Virus record (IMG/VR): IMGVR_UViG_3300017527_000241
Coordinates: 1 to 37,400 of that record
Strand: one strand, 5' to 3'
Source of the DNA: a virus
Length of the DNA stretch: 37,400 nt
The translations under genes and the position numbers were made by a program. Positions 23,274 to 31,530 of this stretch are shown here, piece by piece (position 1 is the stretch's first letter; each line of letters begins with the position of its first letter). The notes under the pieces were generated by a model. That model saw only the letters and a program-made list of their open reading frames with translations. It made no database searches and had not been told where the DNA came from.

Positions 23274-23516
23274 TTAAACAATTTCAAAGTCCTCTGGAAA
23301 GAAAGTAATATCAGCGGCTATTTCTTTTACACAAGACGGACATTTACTTCCTTTGTTAACTGGATCACGTTGATTGCACCATTTTTCATACTCATGAGGA
23401 ATTTTATGGTGACAATCCATAACACATTTATCTGTTTTAGGACATTGCCATAACCCCTTCAAGTCTTCCTCCATTTTCTCTAAATAACTAATTATTTCAT
23501 CATTATGTATAAGCAT
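23274..23516 (-). CDS. Cysteine-rich protein, 80 aa
   Basis: The start at 23516 was chosen over a longer reading to 23564 because AAGGAA lies just before it and it avoids a 47-base overlap. The product has seven cysteines in pairs (CPKTDKC, CVMDCHH, CPSC), suggesting two zinc sites or a redox fold. No family recognised. It sits between tRNA-Trp and the 65 aa gene. Confidence 0.6.
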   Translation of the reverse strand: MLIHNDEIISYLEKMEEDLKGLWQCPKTDKCVMDCHHKIPHEYEKWCNQRDPVNKGSKCPSCVKEIAADITFFPEDFEIV

Positions 23517-23517
23517 A

Positions 23518-23715
23518 TCATTCCTTATGTGCATATGCTGTATAGACTTTTGCGTTATAGTCATATCCTACTCCAATGCCTTTGACTACAAAACCAAGTT
23601 TTTGAAGTTCGCTAAAATCACCATCGGTTTCGGTTACTAGATATCCCTCACACCATTTTTCGCCAACTCCAATGTTAAGTGGTTTGCATATTTTTTTCCA
23701 TTCTGTTTTAGTCAT
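23518..23715 (-). CDS. Hypothetical 65 aa protein
   Basis: Not a recognised family. The composition suggests a small alpha/beta fold with a C-terminal strand pair (GFVVKGIGVGYDY, KVYTAYAH). A weak AAGAGA site precedes the ATG. Follows tRNA-Thr and runs into the Cys-rich gene with one base between stop and next start. Confidence 0.6.
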   Translation of the reverse strand: MTKTEWKKICKPLNIGVGEKWCEGYLVTETDGDFSELQKLGFVVKGIGVGYDYNAKVYTAYAHKE

Positions 23716-23740
23716 TTTATATATCTCTTTGTATTTTTTT

Positions 23741-23815
23741 TGGAGCCGCTGATCCGATTCGAACGGACATCCTGATCCTTACAAGGGAACTGCTCACCAA
23801 TTGAGCTACAACGGC
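23741..23815 (-). tRNA. tRNA-Thr (TGT)
   Basis: Acceptor GCCGTTG / CAGCGGC with one wobble, discriminator T and an encoded CCA. D arm GCTC-AATTGGT-GAGC is standard. Anticodon loop CTTGTAA gives TGT; the anticodon stem GTTCC/GGATC has one mismatch. T arm GTCCG-TTCGAAT-CGGAT is intact. Confidence 0.87.
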
Positions 23816-23846
23816 TTTTTAGGATTTCTATAACAATTTCTATGTT

Positions 23847-24071
23847 CTAAAATAACACCATTATTATTAGCATTAGGATGATCATGATATCCACATAATT
23901 GTATCCAGATGGATCTTGATACCAATTATAAAGATTATATGTCCATAAAATACCAATACCAATCCAAAATACTTTATTAAAATCTTTTTTCCATATCAAA
24001 TTGACTACATTTCCGATACTAAATATCAGAATAAACAAAATAGCAGATGCAAGAGCTTGTAATTTCTTCAT
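23847..24071 (-). CDS. Small membrane protein, 74 aa
   Basis: Three hydrophobic segments are visible: LASAILFILIFSIGNVV (about 7-23), VFWIGIGILWTYNLY (about 34-48) and VDIMIILMLIIMVLF at the C-terminus, so it is an integral membrane protein with very short loops. No family recognised. Its start overlaps the methyltransferase stop in ATGA. Confidence 0.7.
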   Translation of the reverse strand: MKKLQALASAILFILIFSIGNVVNLIWKKDFNKVFWIGIGILWTYNLYNWYQDPSGYNYVDIMIILMLIIMVLF

Positions 24072-24733
24072 TTAGACCTCCTAGAAGCGATTATAAGAGC
24101 ATTTTTCGGTGATAATACACTTTCGTCTATTATTAATCTCTTCTTCCCTTCTACAAGGTCTAAGAGGTACACACACCATGTTAAATAATTTCCTACCTTC
24201 TCCCTTATTGCATCAGGAAGAGAGTACTTATATTTTTGTCCAGAACAGCAAGGCATCAGAATTAAATGATCTGCTTTTGACTTATTATAGATTTCAATAA
24301 TTCTTTGAGCTAAATTTCCACATGGATGTACTCCAATAATAATAAAATTACTACGTGCTGGATGAACATTGTAGATTGCTCCTAATTCATGTAGTATATA
24401 ACTCCAATTTTCAGTTTTGATGTTGCTCTGGATGTACTTAAAATTTCGTATTAAATTCCATTCACGCACCCGAATCTGCTTATCTATAGCATAAGAGTTT
24501 AGATTAGGGAAGAGAAAAGAAGAAATGGTACTAGTCAAAGCATTTCCAGCGCAAAAATCGAATAGAGTATTTTGATTCTTATGCTTAAATACTATTTTCC
24601 GAATATGCTTTACTACTGCCATTGATTCAGTAATTTCCTTCTTTCTACCTGATATCGGATTAAGGATATCAAGGATATCAGGCATACAAGTCAATTCAAA
24701 GAATTCATTTATGTATTTGTTTGAAGTATCCAT
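24068..24733 (-). CDS. SAM-dependent methyltransferase (Methyltransf_32-like)
   Basis: A 221 aa protein with a Rossmann SAM-binding loop LFDFCAGNALTST (about residues 57-69) and an acidic residue at the end of the next strand (SYAIDKQ). The later motifs GVHPCGNLAQ and LILMPCCSG resemble the Methyltransf_32/TRM13-like pattern of HxCG and PCC. Such enzymes mostly methylate RNA. With three tRNA genes next to it, a tRNA target is attractive but unproven. Four bases separate it from the J-domain gene. Confidence 0.72.
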   Translation of the reverse strand: MDTSNKYINEFFELTCMPDILDILNPISGRKKEITESMAVVKHIRKIVFKHKNQNTLFDFCAGNALTSTISSFLFPNLNSYAIDKQIRVREWNLIRNFKYIQSNIKTENWSYILHELGAIYNVHPARSNFIIIGVHPCGNLAQRIIEIYNKSKADHLILMPCCSGQKYKYSLPDAIREKVGNYLTWCVYLLDLVEGKKRLIIDESVLSPKNALIIASRRSK

Positions 24734-24736
24734 ATT

Positions 24737-25105
24737 TTAATAATATTTGTTCAAATTGACTCCATTAGTTTTTTCCCACTCATAGCGTTTTTTGAAATCA
24801 GCTTCTCCAATATCCCAAAGATAACCAATTCCACCACCATTTAAATTAATTTTAATTTCTCCTATACCTAACGGAGCTTCGCTAGTAAAAGAAGTCGAAG
24901 CTTGTTTTTCTTTACCTTTACAATATTTTTTTAATTCGGCAAACCCTTCTTGTACAAATTCAAAATGCTTTTGTAATCCACCTTTATCTGGATGATACTT
25001 TTGACAAAGTATTCTCCATCTCCGCTTTAACTCTGTAAGAGAGAATTCTTCAAGAGGACATTCAATGCCAAACATTCTCTTATATTTTGGTATTAGATCT
25101 TGCAT
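24737..25105 (-). CDS. J-domain (DnaJ-like) protein, 122 aa
   Basis: Residues 24-60 form a J domain: a basic helix LKRRWRILCQKY, the invariant HPD at 38-40 within HPDKGG, and a following helix. J domains stimulate the ATPase of Hsp70/DnaK. The C-terminal 60 residues lack the Gly/Phe and zinc regions of full DnaJ and are unrecognised. A phage J protein may recruit host DnaK to phage assembly or replication. It overlaps the upstream gene by 13 bases. Confidence 0.85.
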   Translation of the reverse strand: MQDLIPKYKRMFGIECPLEEFSLTELKRRWRILCQKYHPDKGGLQKHFEFVQEGFAELKKYCKGKEKQASTSFTSEAPLGIGEIKINLNGGGIGYLWDIGEADFKKRYEWEKTNGVNLNKYY

Positions 25106-25353
25106 ATGAAAATTACTTTCCGTTTTGCTTTTTTACCCCTAGTTATAATGTTAAATCCCCAAGGAATAGGAGTATCTTGATTATTCTTTCTTGCTTGAGT
25201 AACAGACGGAAACACTCCAGCGGCAGTAAGTAAATGAGCCATTGTCCAATTTTCTTCAATGACTATAAACTCTTCTTCATCCAAAGGCCCAAAGAATAAA
25301 TCTTTGTCTTCTTCCGAAAGGTTTGGAGCTATGAAATTAAAAGTATTATGCAT
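25093..25353 (-). CDS. Hypothetical 86 aa protein, S4-like segment
   Basis: The N-terminal 35 residues are acidic. Residues about 36-84 (MAHLLTAAGVFPSVTQARKN, then a basic strand pair KKAKRKVIFI) resemble the S4 RNA-binding fold seen at the C-terminus of tyrosyl-tRNA synthetase. The likeness is modest. Next to tRNA genes and a methyltransferase, an RNA-binding role would fit. Two bases separate its start from the 46 aa gene's stop. Confidence 0.6.
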   Translation of the reverse strand: MHNTFNFIAPNLSEEDKDLFFGPLDEEEFIVIEENWTMAHLLTAAGVFPSVTQARKNNQDTPIPWGFNIITRGKKAKRKVIFICKI

Positions 25354-25354
25354 G

Positions 25355-25495
25355 TTAATACCTTTCTAATTCTTCCCATTTTTTATAATGTTTACATTCC
25401 ATTTGATCTACAATATTTTCATAAAGATTACGAGTAGCTAAATTTGCCAATGGAGTATTTACCAAAAGTTCTGCAAACCATAATAAAGTTGTCAT
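25355..25495 (-). CDS. Small 46 aa protein
   Basis: A frame preceded by AAAGGAAA and ending two bases before the next gene. The product begins MTTLLWFAELLVNTPLANLA and is helical with a charged C-terminus containing one Cys. Unrecognised; supported by ribosome site and tight packing. Confidence 0.55.
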   Translation of the reverse strand: MTTLLWFAELLVNTPLANLATRNLYENIVDQMECKHYKKWEELERY

Positions 25496-25532
25496 TATAT
25501 TTTCCTTTTATCATTCATATAAAATTTTATAA

Positions 25533-25694
25533 TTAGTTTTTGAGTGGCAGGGATACCGATTTCAAATTATCAATTATAAATGTTAAAGGAACATGATTGT
25601 CAGTATCCCATAAAAGTTGTCTCTGAATTTCTTCGGCAATTTCTTTTTTACTTCCTTTTTTGCCTTTAGCTAATTCTTTGATCCGCTTTTCCAT
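25533..25694 (-). CDS. Small 53 aa protein
   Basis: Begins two bases after the stop of the DUF6573-like gene, with GAGGAAAA as ribosome site. The N-terminal 25 residues are very basic (MEKRIKELAKGKKGSKKE), followed by a short strand-rich end. Unrecognised; nucleic-acid binding is possible. The 37 bases to the next gene hold nothing visible. Confidence 0.6.
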   Translation of the reverse strand: MEKRIKELAKGKKGSKKEIAEEIQRQLLWDTDNHVPLTFIIDNLKSVSLPLKN

Positions 25695-25695
25695 T

Positions 25696-26058
25696 TTAAT
25701 TTTCCTCTGGAGTTATAATGTGAATTGCAGGGCCGCTAGTGGTATCCAGCATTGCCCAAAGTTTTAATTTTTTTCTTCCAAGCTTACAATAAAATTCTAC
25801 AAGATCTCCTTGTGAAGCATTACGAATAGCATCTCTAGCAACATTCAAGACATTCAAAAGTCTATCAGCGTTGAACATTGAACCCTCACAACAAGCATCC
25901 TGCACGTTTACGGAGATTCGATATTTCCAAGTCATATCACAACCGACTTGAAAAACATGACTAGCTATTTCGGTTACATCAAATAAGATTCCATCCTTAA
26001 CCGCTTGTTCTGCGGTATATTTGAAAATCACATCTACATTTTCAAAAAAATCATCCAT
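25696..26058 (-). CDS. DUF6573-like protein, 120 aa
   Basis: The opening YTAEQAVKDGILFDVTEIA (about 14-32) is the signature of DUF6573 proteins, which recur in phages and plasmids next to early genes. The remainder fits the family's beta-rich layout (RISVNVQDACCEG, VEFYCKLG, LWAMLDTTSGPAIHIITPE). Function unknown. A strong promoter and AAGGAG precede it. Confidence 0.75.
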   Translation of the reverse strand: MDDFFENVDVIFKYTAEQAVKDGILFDVTEIASHVFQVGCDMTWKYRISVNVQDACCEGSMFNADRLLNVLNVARDAIRNASQGDLVEFYCKLGRKKLKLWAMLDTTSGPAIHIITPEEN

Positions 26059-26076
26059 TTTTATCTCCTTTAAAGT

Positions 26077-26105
26077 AGGATATCAGAATATGATTTAAAT
26101 GTCAA
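26077..26105 (-). promoter_or_regulatory. Sigma70-type promoter
   Basis: Minus strand: TTGACA (26105-26100), 17-base spacer, TATCCT (26082-26077), just upstream of the DUF6573-like gene. It may drive the whole block down to the tRNAs. Confidence 0.7.
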
Positions 26106-26108
26106 CAA

Positions 26109-26492
26109 CTAAAATTCAGCTATTTCAGATTTATAAGCATCGGCATATTCAAAACCTAGACCTTGCATCCAAAAGAAATATTCTACGTCCTGTTTATAAT
26201 CTATGTTTAATCCTTCACCTTGGATCAACCAACGTATAGCGGTCTTACGATCACCAGCACCATAATTAATGGTTTCTTGGATAAGCTCCTCAAAACGCAC
26301 CTGTTCATGCTCAAAGCGGATATACTCCGCTTCTTGATTGGCTTGACAGATTAAATCTAACCTATCATATTCCGCATCTAACTCTTCCTGAGTCCACCAG
26401 TCTTTATAATGACCTCTAGGACGAAACCCAAAGGCATCTTTGTGAAAGTCAGAAAGAAGGGTATCGAAAATATGAATTAGATTGTCAGCCAT
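26109..26492 (-). CDS. Conserved phage protein, 127 aa
   Basis: The start at 26492 follows AAAGGAGA, so the longer reading to 26525 is not used. The N-terminus FDTLLSDFHKDAFGFRPRG and a later GAGDRKTAIRWL segment belong to an unnamed family that I have seen widely in phages and plasmids of Gram-negative bacteria. It is helical and acidic. No function is known. It is driven by the repeated promoter cassette at 26498-26562. Confidence 0.7.
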   Translation of the reverse strand: MADNLIHIFDTLLSDFHKDAFGFRPRGHYKDWWTQEELDAEYDRLDLICQANQEAEYIRFEHEQVRFEELIQETINYGAGDRKTAIRWLIQGEGLNIDYKQDVEYFFWMQGLGFEYADAYKSEIAEF

Positions 26493-26497
26493 GTTTT

Positions 26498-26562
26498 TTC
26501 TCCTTTTTTGAGTTTCTATACCCATTCTATCTTATATTAGATACAATGTCAAGAACTATTTT
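26498..26562. repeat. 65-base exact repeat, copy 2 (promoter cassette)
   Basis: Identical to 5227-5291. Includes a complete minus-strand promoter and leader. Confidence 0.85.
26524..26552 (-). promoter_or_regulatory. Sigma70-type promoter in 65-base repeat
   Basis: Minus strand: TTGACA (26552-26547), 17-base spacer, TAGAAT (26529-26524), upstream of the 127 aa gene. Confidence 0.8.
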
Positions 26563-26578
26563 CACTTTTTTTGAACGC

Positions 26579-26611
26579 ACGAATCCCGACAATTTCCATG
26601 CCAAGATTCGT
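26579..26611. repeat. Inverted repeat behind the SpoVR gene
   Basis: ACGAATC and GATTCGT form a 7-pair stem with a 19-base loop in the gap after spoVR. No T-tract follows on the minus strand, so termination is doubtful. Confidence 0.35.
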
Positions 26612-26636
26612 AACTTATTGATTTAACTGTGGAATT

Positions 26637-28127
26637 TTAGCCAGATTCAGTATAAGGATCACCCTTATAATTTTTTACGGCTTTATTTTGAATTGTGCTT
26701 AAATGAACGTCACTTCCCCATAGATAGGCTAAATGCTCAAGCGTCTTTTGTGTGTACTCTGGATCAAGATCCATTCCAACATGACGATGTTCAAGATGCA
26801 ATTGATTTCTACCATCTTGCACAACAATTTTAGGAATCCCTGAATGAGCAAAACTTTTGATTATCAATTTTCTGACTTCCTTTTTCGTCTTATCGGTTAC
26901 AACAATTTTTTCGGAGTAAGGATCTTTTTGTTTTACGTAAAGATAGAGTTCCAGTTCCCTAACCATTTCATTAGTTAGAAAATTTTGCATGAAGAACCAA
27001 TCATTATGAGTTCTTAAAATTTCAAACATTTTTTCGATACCCTTCATATCTCCAGTATCCCATTCTTTGCGCTTCTTCATGTTAGTCTCTTCTTCATAAG
27101 CGTCACCGTGTAAGCCCTTATCCCAACGCTCTACAATGTTATACCACATCTCACTACCTATCAGATAAGGATTCATGGAGAAAGGATTTTTAGCTTTGAC
27201 TAGTGAGTTCATGAAATTATATTCAGCATGTTCTTCGCTAGTCAAAAATCCTTCATTGAAAAGTTGTCTTAAAATTCTTTCATGCCAGAACGTAGCAAAC
27301 CCTTCATTCATATACTTTGTTTTGACATGGGGCCAAGTATATCTACCCTGATATCTTAGAATCTCAAGAATATCTTTTTGCCAATCCGACAACACCCTTG
27401 AGTTATCTATAACGAAACGGAGCATATCTTCTGTAGGCTCTACAGGAATCTTATTTTTTAGACCCATCCAAAGATTATGATTGTAAAGATCCCTTTCTAT
27501 TTCCGCTTGACTAGCTGGTGACTTATCAGTAAATAGATCATCAAACTCTGTAATTTTTCTTTCATGAGCTTGCTGTTTTTTCTGTTTAAAGATTCTTTCA
27601 CGTTTAGCTTCTTCTGTCTCATTGGATTCAAAAGGAGAAGAATGTAGAAAAATAGAATGTCCAGCGTCCACCGTTCTTTCCAGAATGTCTATACCATATT
27701 TCCTTTCGTAATCTTTGAACCTATGAGAAGCGGCAATGAACTTAGACACAATATCTTTATCTAGTTCATCATGATATCTATTCATTGTAGAAAAAGAAAC
27801 ATGTCCTACAACGTGAGCTACCACAAGAGCTTGAATAGCAAAGGTATTGTTTTTCATTAAATAGGATCTAGCAGGATTTGTAGTAATGACTACTTCCATA
27901 GGAATACTACCCATTGAATGTTCATAGATAGTTCTAATTCTTTCGTAGTCTCTACCAAACTTCCAGTTAGAAATCTGACCAGGCATACCATAAGCCATAA
28001 TTTCAAGCATCTTATTTTCTGGTACAATATCAAATTCAATAGGAACAAACTTCAAACCTTGCTCCTCTGCTATTTGATATACTCTTTCTTCTAACTTGAC
28101 TAGTCTTTGAAGATCTAATTTATTCAT
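26637..28127 (-). CDS. SpoVR/YcgB family protein
   Basis: A 496 aa protein (E. coli YcgB is 510 aa). Family blocks are visible: VEERV-type N-terminus, IQALVVAHVVGHVSFSTMNR near 130-150, YMNEGFATFWHERILRQL near 275-295, and NPYLIGSEMWYNIVERWDKG near 320. In bacteria SpoVR-family proteins act with PrkA and YeaH in stress and stationary-phase responses; SpoVR affects spore cortex formation in Bacillus. The biochemical activity is uncertain. It overlaps the YeaH-like gene by 8 bases and ends the three-gene set. Confidence 0.92.
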   Translation of the reverse strand: MNKLDLQRLVKLEERVYQIAEEQGLKFVPIEFDIVPENKMLEIMAYGMPGQISNWKFGRDYERIRTIYEHSMGSIPMEVVITTNPARSYLMKNNTFAIQALVVAHVVGHVSFSTMNRYHDELDKDIVSKFIAASHRFKDYERKYGIDILERTVDAGHSIFLHSSPFESNETEEAKRERIFKQKKQQAHERKITEFDDLFTDKSPASQAEIERDLYNHNLWMGLKNKIPVEPTEDMLRFVIDNSRVLSDWQKDILEILRYQGRYTWPHVKTKYMNEGFATFWHERILRQLFNEGFLTSEEHAEYNFMNSLVKAKNPFSMNPYLIGSEMWYNIVERWDKGLHGDAYEEETNMKKRKEWDTGDMKGIEKMFEILRTHNDWFFMQNFLTNEMVRELELYLYVKQKDPYSEKIVVTDKTKKEVRKLIIKSFAHSGIPKIVVQDGRNQLHLEHRHVGMDLDPEYTQKTLEHLAYLWGSDVHLSTIQNKAVKNYKGDPYTESG

Positions 28128-29430
28128 TGGTTTCCTTTTCTTTATATTTTTTAATGTCTGTAGCTAGCATATGTTGTAAAGCCATTCTAATATGCTTCTT
28201 ATTACGAATGACAGACATAAAGAAATGTTTATCATGGTTGATCCAAAAATTTCCCTGATTACCAATTGTTCTTTCTTTAAATTCCCATTTTTTCTTAATT
28301 GCTGGCATGAGATTTGAGTAGTCGCTTTCTGGTTTTACTTCTATGTAACTAAACATATTGACTCGCTCAAGAAGATCCTCAATACTTGATACAGTCAAAT
28401 CTTCTCTAAAATCCTCACCATCGGAGCAATATAGACTGTAAATGTTCCATTCATCAGTAGGATATTCGGAATCTATGACAGAAATAGCTTTATCTATAGC
28501 AGTATGACAGAAAGTTCCACCTGTAGTTCCTCTATGGAAAAACGTATCTTCGTCTACCTCTTTAGCTGTATCCGAATGTTGAATAAATCTAATCTGTACA
28601 TGTTCATATTGACTCTTCAAAAATTCAACCATCCAGAAAAGAAGACTTCTGACAAGATATTTTTTCTTAATATCCATAGATCCAGAAACATCCATTTTAG
28701 CAATGACTACAGCATTAGAGCAAATTTCAATATCTTCTTCGATTGTCTTATACCTTAAATCAACATCGTCAATAGCAAAAGCGGCTTCTGTATCACCATT
28801 AAGTCTACCCTCTTTAATGATAGCAATTGCTTTTAACAAATCAAATTTAGCTTGCTTTAATGCTCTACCAGCATCTTCAACCGTACAGTCTGTTTCTTTC
28901 ATTACTTCACCAGAAAATACAGCGTTCCGTTTAATAGCTTCAAGCATAGTACGTTTTTTATGGATTCTGGATTGTGGGCCTACTTTGGAAACTGACTCTG
29001 ACTTCCAGCCCTTAGAAATAATGGTACTGTTTTTATCTTTATCTTCTAGATAAGGCAATCCAAGATCTTCGAACATGATTTGAATAAGGTAGTCAATATC
29101 TACTTCTGTTTCCAGAAAATCTCTACCTCTTTCATCACCAGAGCCACCATTACCACCACCAGTAGCCCTTTCATCCAGAATATCACCAGCTTTCTTATCA
29201 CCTTGACCGACTCCAGCCACACCTTGTTTTCCGTATTTAAATTGGAAGTCTCTGAGTCCTCTGACTGGAACCTTTACAGTTCTCTTTCCATCTCCTCTAG
29301 TGATAATAGACTCTTCACCAATGACATTCTGGATATTATCCCTGATTGCCTTGTCTACTTTTTTTCTATGCCTTGCGGCATCTTTAGTACCTTTGTTTAT
29401 TTTCCAATCGTCATGAAATACGATAGTCAT
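28120..29430 (-). CDS. YeaH/DUF444 family protein with VWA domain
   Basis: A 436 aa protein (E. coli YeaH is 427 aa). The N-terminal third has the family's basic region (RHRKKVDKAIRDNI) and a Gly-rich linker. Residues from about 245 form a von Willebrand A-type domain with the metal-site sequence MDVSGSMD. YeaH is a partner of the YeaG kinase in bacteria. Gene order between PrkA and SpoVR is the usual bacterial one, which strongly supports the assignment. Confidence 0.93.
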   Translation of the reverse strand: MTIVFHDDWKINKGTKDAARHRKKVDKAIRDNIQNVIGEESIITRGDGKRTVKVPVRGLRDFQFKYGKQGVAGVGQGDKKAGDILDERATGGGNGGSGDERGRDFLETEVDIDYLIQIMFEDLGLPYLEDKDKNSTIISKGWKSESVSKVGPQSRIHKKRTMLEAIKRNAVFSGEVMKETDCTVEDAGRALKQAKFDLLKAIAIIKEGRLNGDTEAAFAIDDVDLRYKTIEEDIEICSNAVVIAKMDVSGSMDIKKKYLVRSLLFWMVEFLKSQYEHVQIRFIQHSDTAKEVDEDTFFHRGTTGGTFCHTAIDKAISVIDSEYPTDEWNIYSLYCSDGEDFREDLTVSSIEDLLERVNMFSYIEVKPESDYSNLMPAIKKKWEFKERTIGNQGNFWINHDKHFFMSVIRNKKHIRMALQHMLATDIKKYKEKETNE

Positions 29431-29471
29431 TTTATATTACCTTTCTATGTCTTTTGGTGGTGTCCTCTTTT

Positions 29472-31511
29472 TTAGTTCTCTCGTCTGAGGATTTCACCTA
29501 CAAAGCTCATGAGATGTTTAGCACAATTCTTACAGTACCCTTTTTCCATTAAAGCATCCATAGCCGTTTCTCTTCTCCTGATTGCTTTCGGAGAAGTAAC
29601 GGTAGTATCAGCGATAGAAAGAGTGACAACATTTTTAAGATCACTCATAAGCTTCTTTTCTATGGCATCTTTTAAGGTCTTGTAAGTCTTCCATGTAAAC
29701 TCTTTTCCTTGACTTAACGCATCAGCTTGATAGACAAAGATACCTTTACGAAAATCCTTTTTAGATTCTTGAGGAATTCCGATTTGTTCTTCAATTGCTC
29801 TCATGATATCTTCATCAGGTTCTTTGAATTCACCGCTGATTTTATCCATAACGGTTTCATTCTTGCAGAAAGACAAGACATTAACCATGTATCGACCAAA
29901 TAATTCATCGGCCTGATCATCATAGGCATGGACAAAAGAAGTACTTACTTCTTTTTTAGCAAACTCCCTGTATTCCGCTAAAATAGAATCTTCATCAGCG
30001 GTAAGGAGTTCTTCAAAACGCTGTCTCTGTTTATCATCATGTCCAATATGATGATCAAAGGTATTACGAATAGAGCGGATCATATCCAATGCAGTAATAC
30101 AACCACAGTATTCGCTATCTCCTGTATCAACATTTTCTTTAGCGGCTAAAGCAATGTTGAGAGCGTTCATAATAAACCTTGGAGAAATACCGCTCATACA
30201 TTCACCGTTCTCTTTCCCCTCTTCACGTAGTTTTCTGGCATCGAAATCTTTACCTTTAGAAAACTCTTCAAGAAAATCTCCATTGTATAGCTTCATTTTC
30301 TTGATCAGGTTTATTTGCTCAGAGTCATGATACCTTGAAAGTACTGCAAATTGAGCGGCAACTTCCAGAGCTTGCGGAGAAATATGAATATTGATGAATT
30401 CAGATTCAGCAATAATCTTCTTATAGATATTCACTTCATCTTTTACTCTGTCATTCCATCCTACATTGACTATATACATCCTGTCATGTAGTGCTTCATT
30501 ATCCGTATTGTTTTTGAATTTGACAAATTCACTCTGGTTCGTATGAGACAAAATTAAAGTATCAATATACATCTGCGGAAATCTAGGAGCTTTAATGGTT
30601 TGCTCTTGAGCGGCAGTAATAAGGACGTAGTGAAATTTGGTATCCGCTTTTAAGATCTCAATGTACTCAATCAGACCACCATTGGCAACCTGTAATTCAC
30701 CATCAAAGGTATACCCTCTAGGATCTGATTCTCCGTACAATGCTACCTTACCCATATTAACACTTCCAATGAGTTCGGATACATCTTGACTCTTAGGATC
30801 GGAAGGAGTAAAAGTTCCGATACCGACTCTTCTCTGCTCCGATATCTTAATCATCTCCACAGGAATGTTATGCCATTCAACGGTAGCTTTACCATCGTCA
30901 CCAATCTTCGTAAACTCATTGTCTACTCGTAACTGGCAAACAGGACATAAATCTCCTTCGATTTTAACTCCTAATTTATCTTCCCAAAATTCCCTATTGG
31001 ATTCTGGAATTGCATGTAAAGGTTCTTCATGCAAAGGACATCCAGCAATAGCAAATTTAGGAGTATCATCTCTTTCTAGTCCTTTTTTAATAAGGGAAGA
31101 GATAGTAGACTTTGCGGTAGCTACTGGCCCGACAAGCATAAGAATTCTTTTGCCTGTTTCTGTTCGCCTAGCAGAAGCTTTAAGGAATCTCATAATATCA
31201 TGGATTGCTTCCGCTGTACGATTGCCAAAAATTTTACCATCAAAGAACTTATACCATACAAGGTCTTCGTATCCCTTTGTTAAGATAGATTCCTCTACAG
31301 GTTCCGTTCCATGCTTCATGATCATGTTAAAGATCCTTGCAGGAGACAGATTTGAAATCTCTGGATTTTCCTCTACCAGTTTCATGTAGTCAATCAATCC
31401 CCCCGACCATTTAGCATTAGGTGTATCTTTTTGCTGATCAAGGATGATATCCCTGAAATCCTGATTGTGATTGGCAACTTCATCGGTTAATTCCAAAATT
31501 TCATCACTCAT
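29472..31511 (-). CDS. prkA: PrkA/YeaG-family serine protein kinase
   Basis: A 679 aa protein (E. coli YeaG is 644 aa). It has the family's AAA+-like ATPase domain and C-terminal kinase-like part: residues 128-136 read GPVATAKST, then a Zn-like CPL/CPVC region (about 175-205), IGSVNMGKVALYGESDPR and FKFNN-type sensor segments. The Walker A is altered: the usual GPVGGGKS has become GPVATAKS, with Ala before the Lys. YeaG phosphorylates proteins during nutrient stress. AAGGAAAA precedes the ATG; it follows the terS gene by 19 bases. Confidence 0.93.
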   Translation of the reverse strand: MSDEILELTDEVANHNQDFRDIILDQQKDTPNAKWSGGLIDYMKLVEENPEISNLSPARIFNMIMKHGTEPVEESILTKGYEDLVWYKFFDGKIFGNRTAEAIHDIMRFLKASARRTETGKRILMLVGPVATAKSTISSLIKKGLERDDTPKFAIAGCPLHEEPLHAIPESNREFWEDKLGVKIEGDLCPVCQLRVDNEFTKIGDDGKATVEWHNIPVEMIKISEQRRVGIGTFTPSDPKSQDVSELIGSVNMGKVALYGESDPRGYTFDGELQVANGGLIEYIEILKADTKFHYVLITAAQEQTIKAPRFPQMYIDTLILSHTNQSEFVKFKNNTDNEALHDRMYIVNVGWNDRVKDEVNIYKKIIAESEFINIHISPQALEVAAQFAVLSRYHDSEQINLIKKMKLYNGDFLEEFSKGKDFDARKLREEGKENGECMSGISPRFIMNALNIALAAKENVDTGDSEYCGCITALDMIRSIRNTFDHHIGHDDKQRQRFEELLTADEDSILAEYREFAKKEVSTSFVHAYDDQADELFGRYMVNVLSFCKNETVMDKISGEFKEPDEDIMRAIEEQIGIPQESKKDFRKGIFVYQADALSQGKEFTWKTYKTLKDAIEKKLMSDLKNVVTLSIADTTVTSPKAIRRRETAMDALMEKGYCKNCAKHLMSFVGEILRREN

Positions 31512-31530
31512 AAGTTTTTTCCTTTCTTGA

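Noticed and set aside
30865-31389. Plus-strand open frame of 174 codons opposite prkA
   Set aside because: Antisense shadow of the PrkA-family gene, with no ribosome site and no protein-like motifs.
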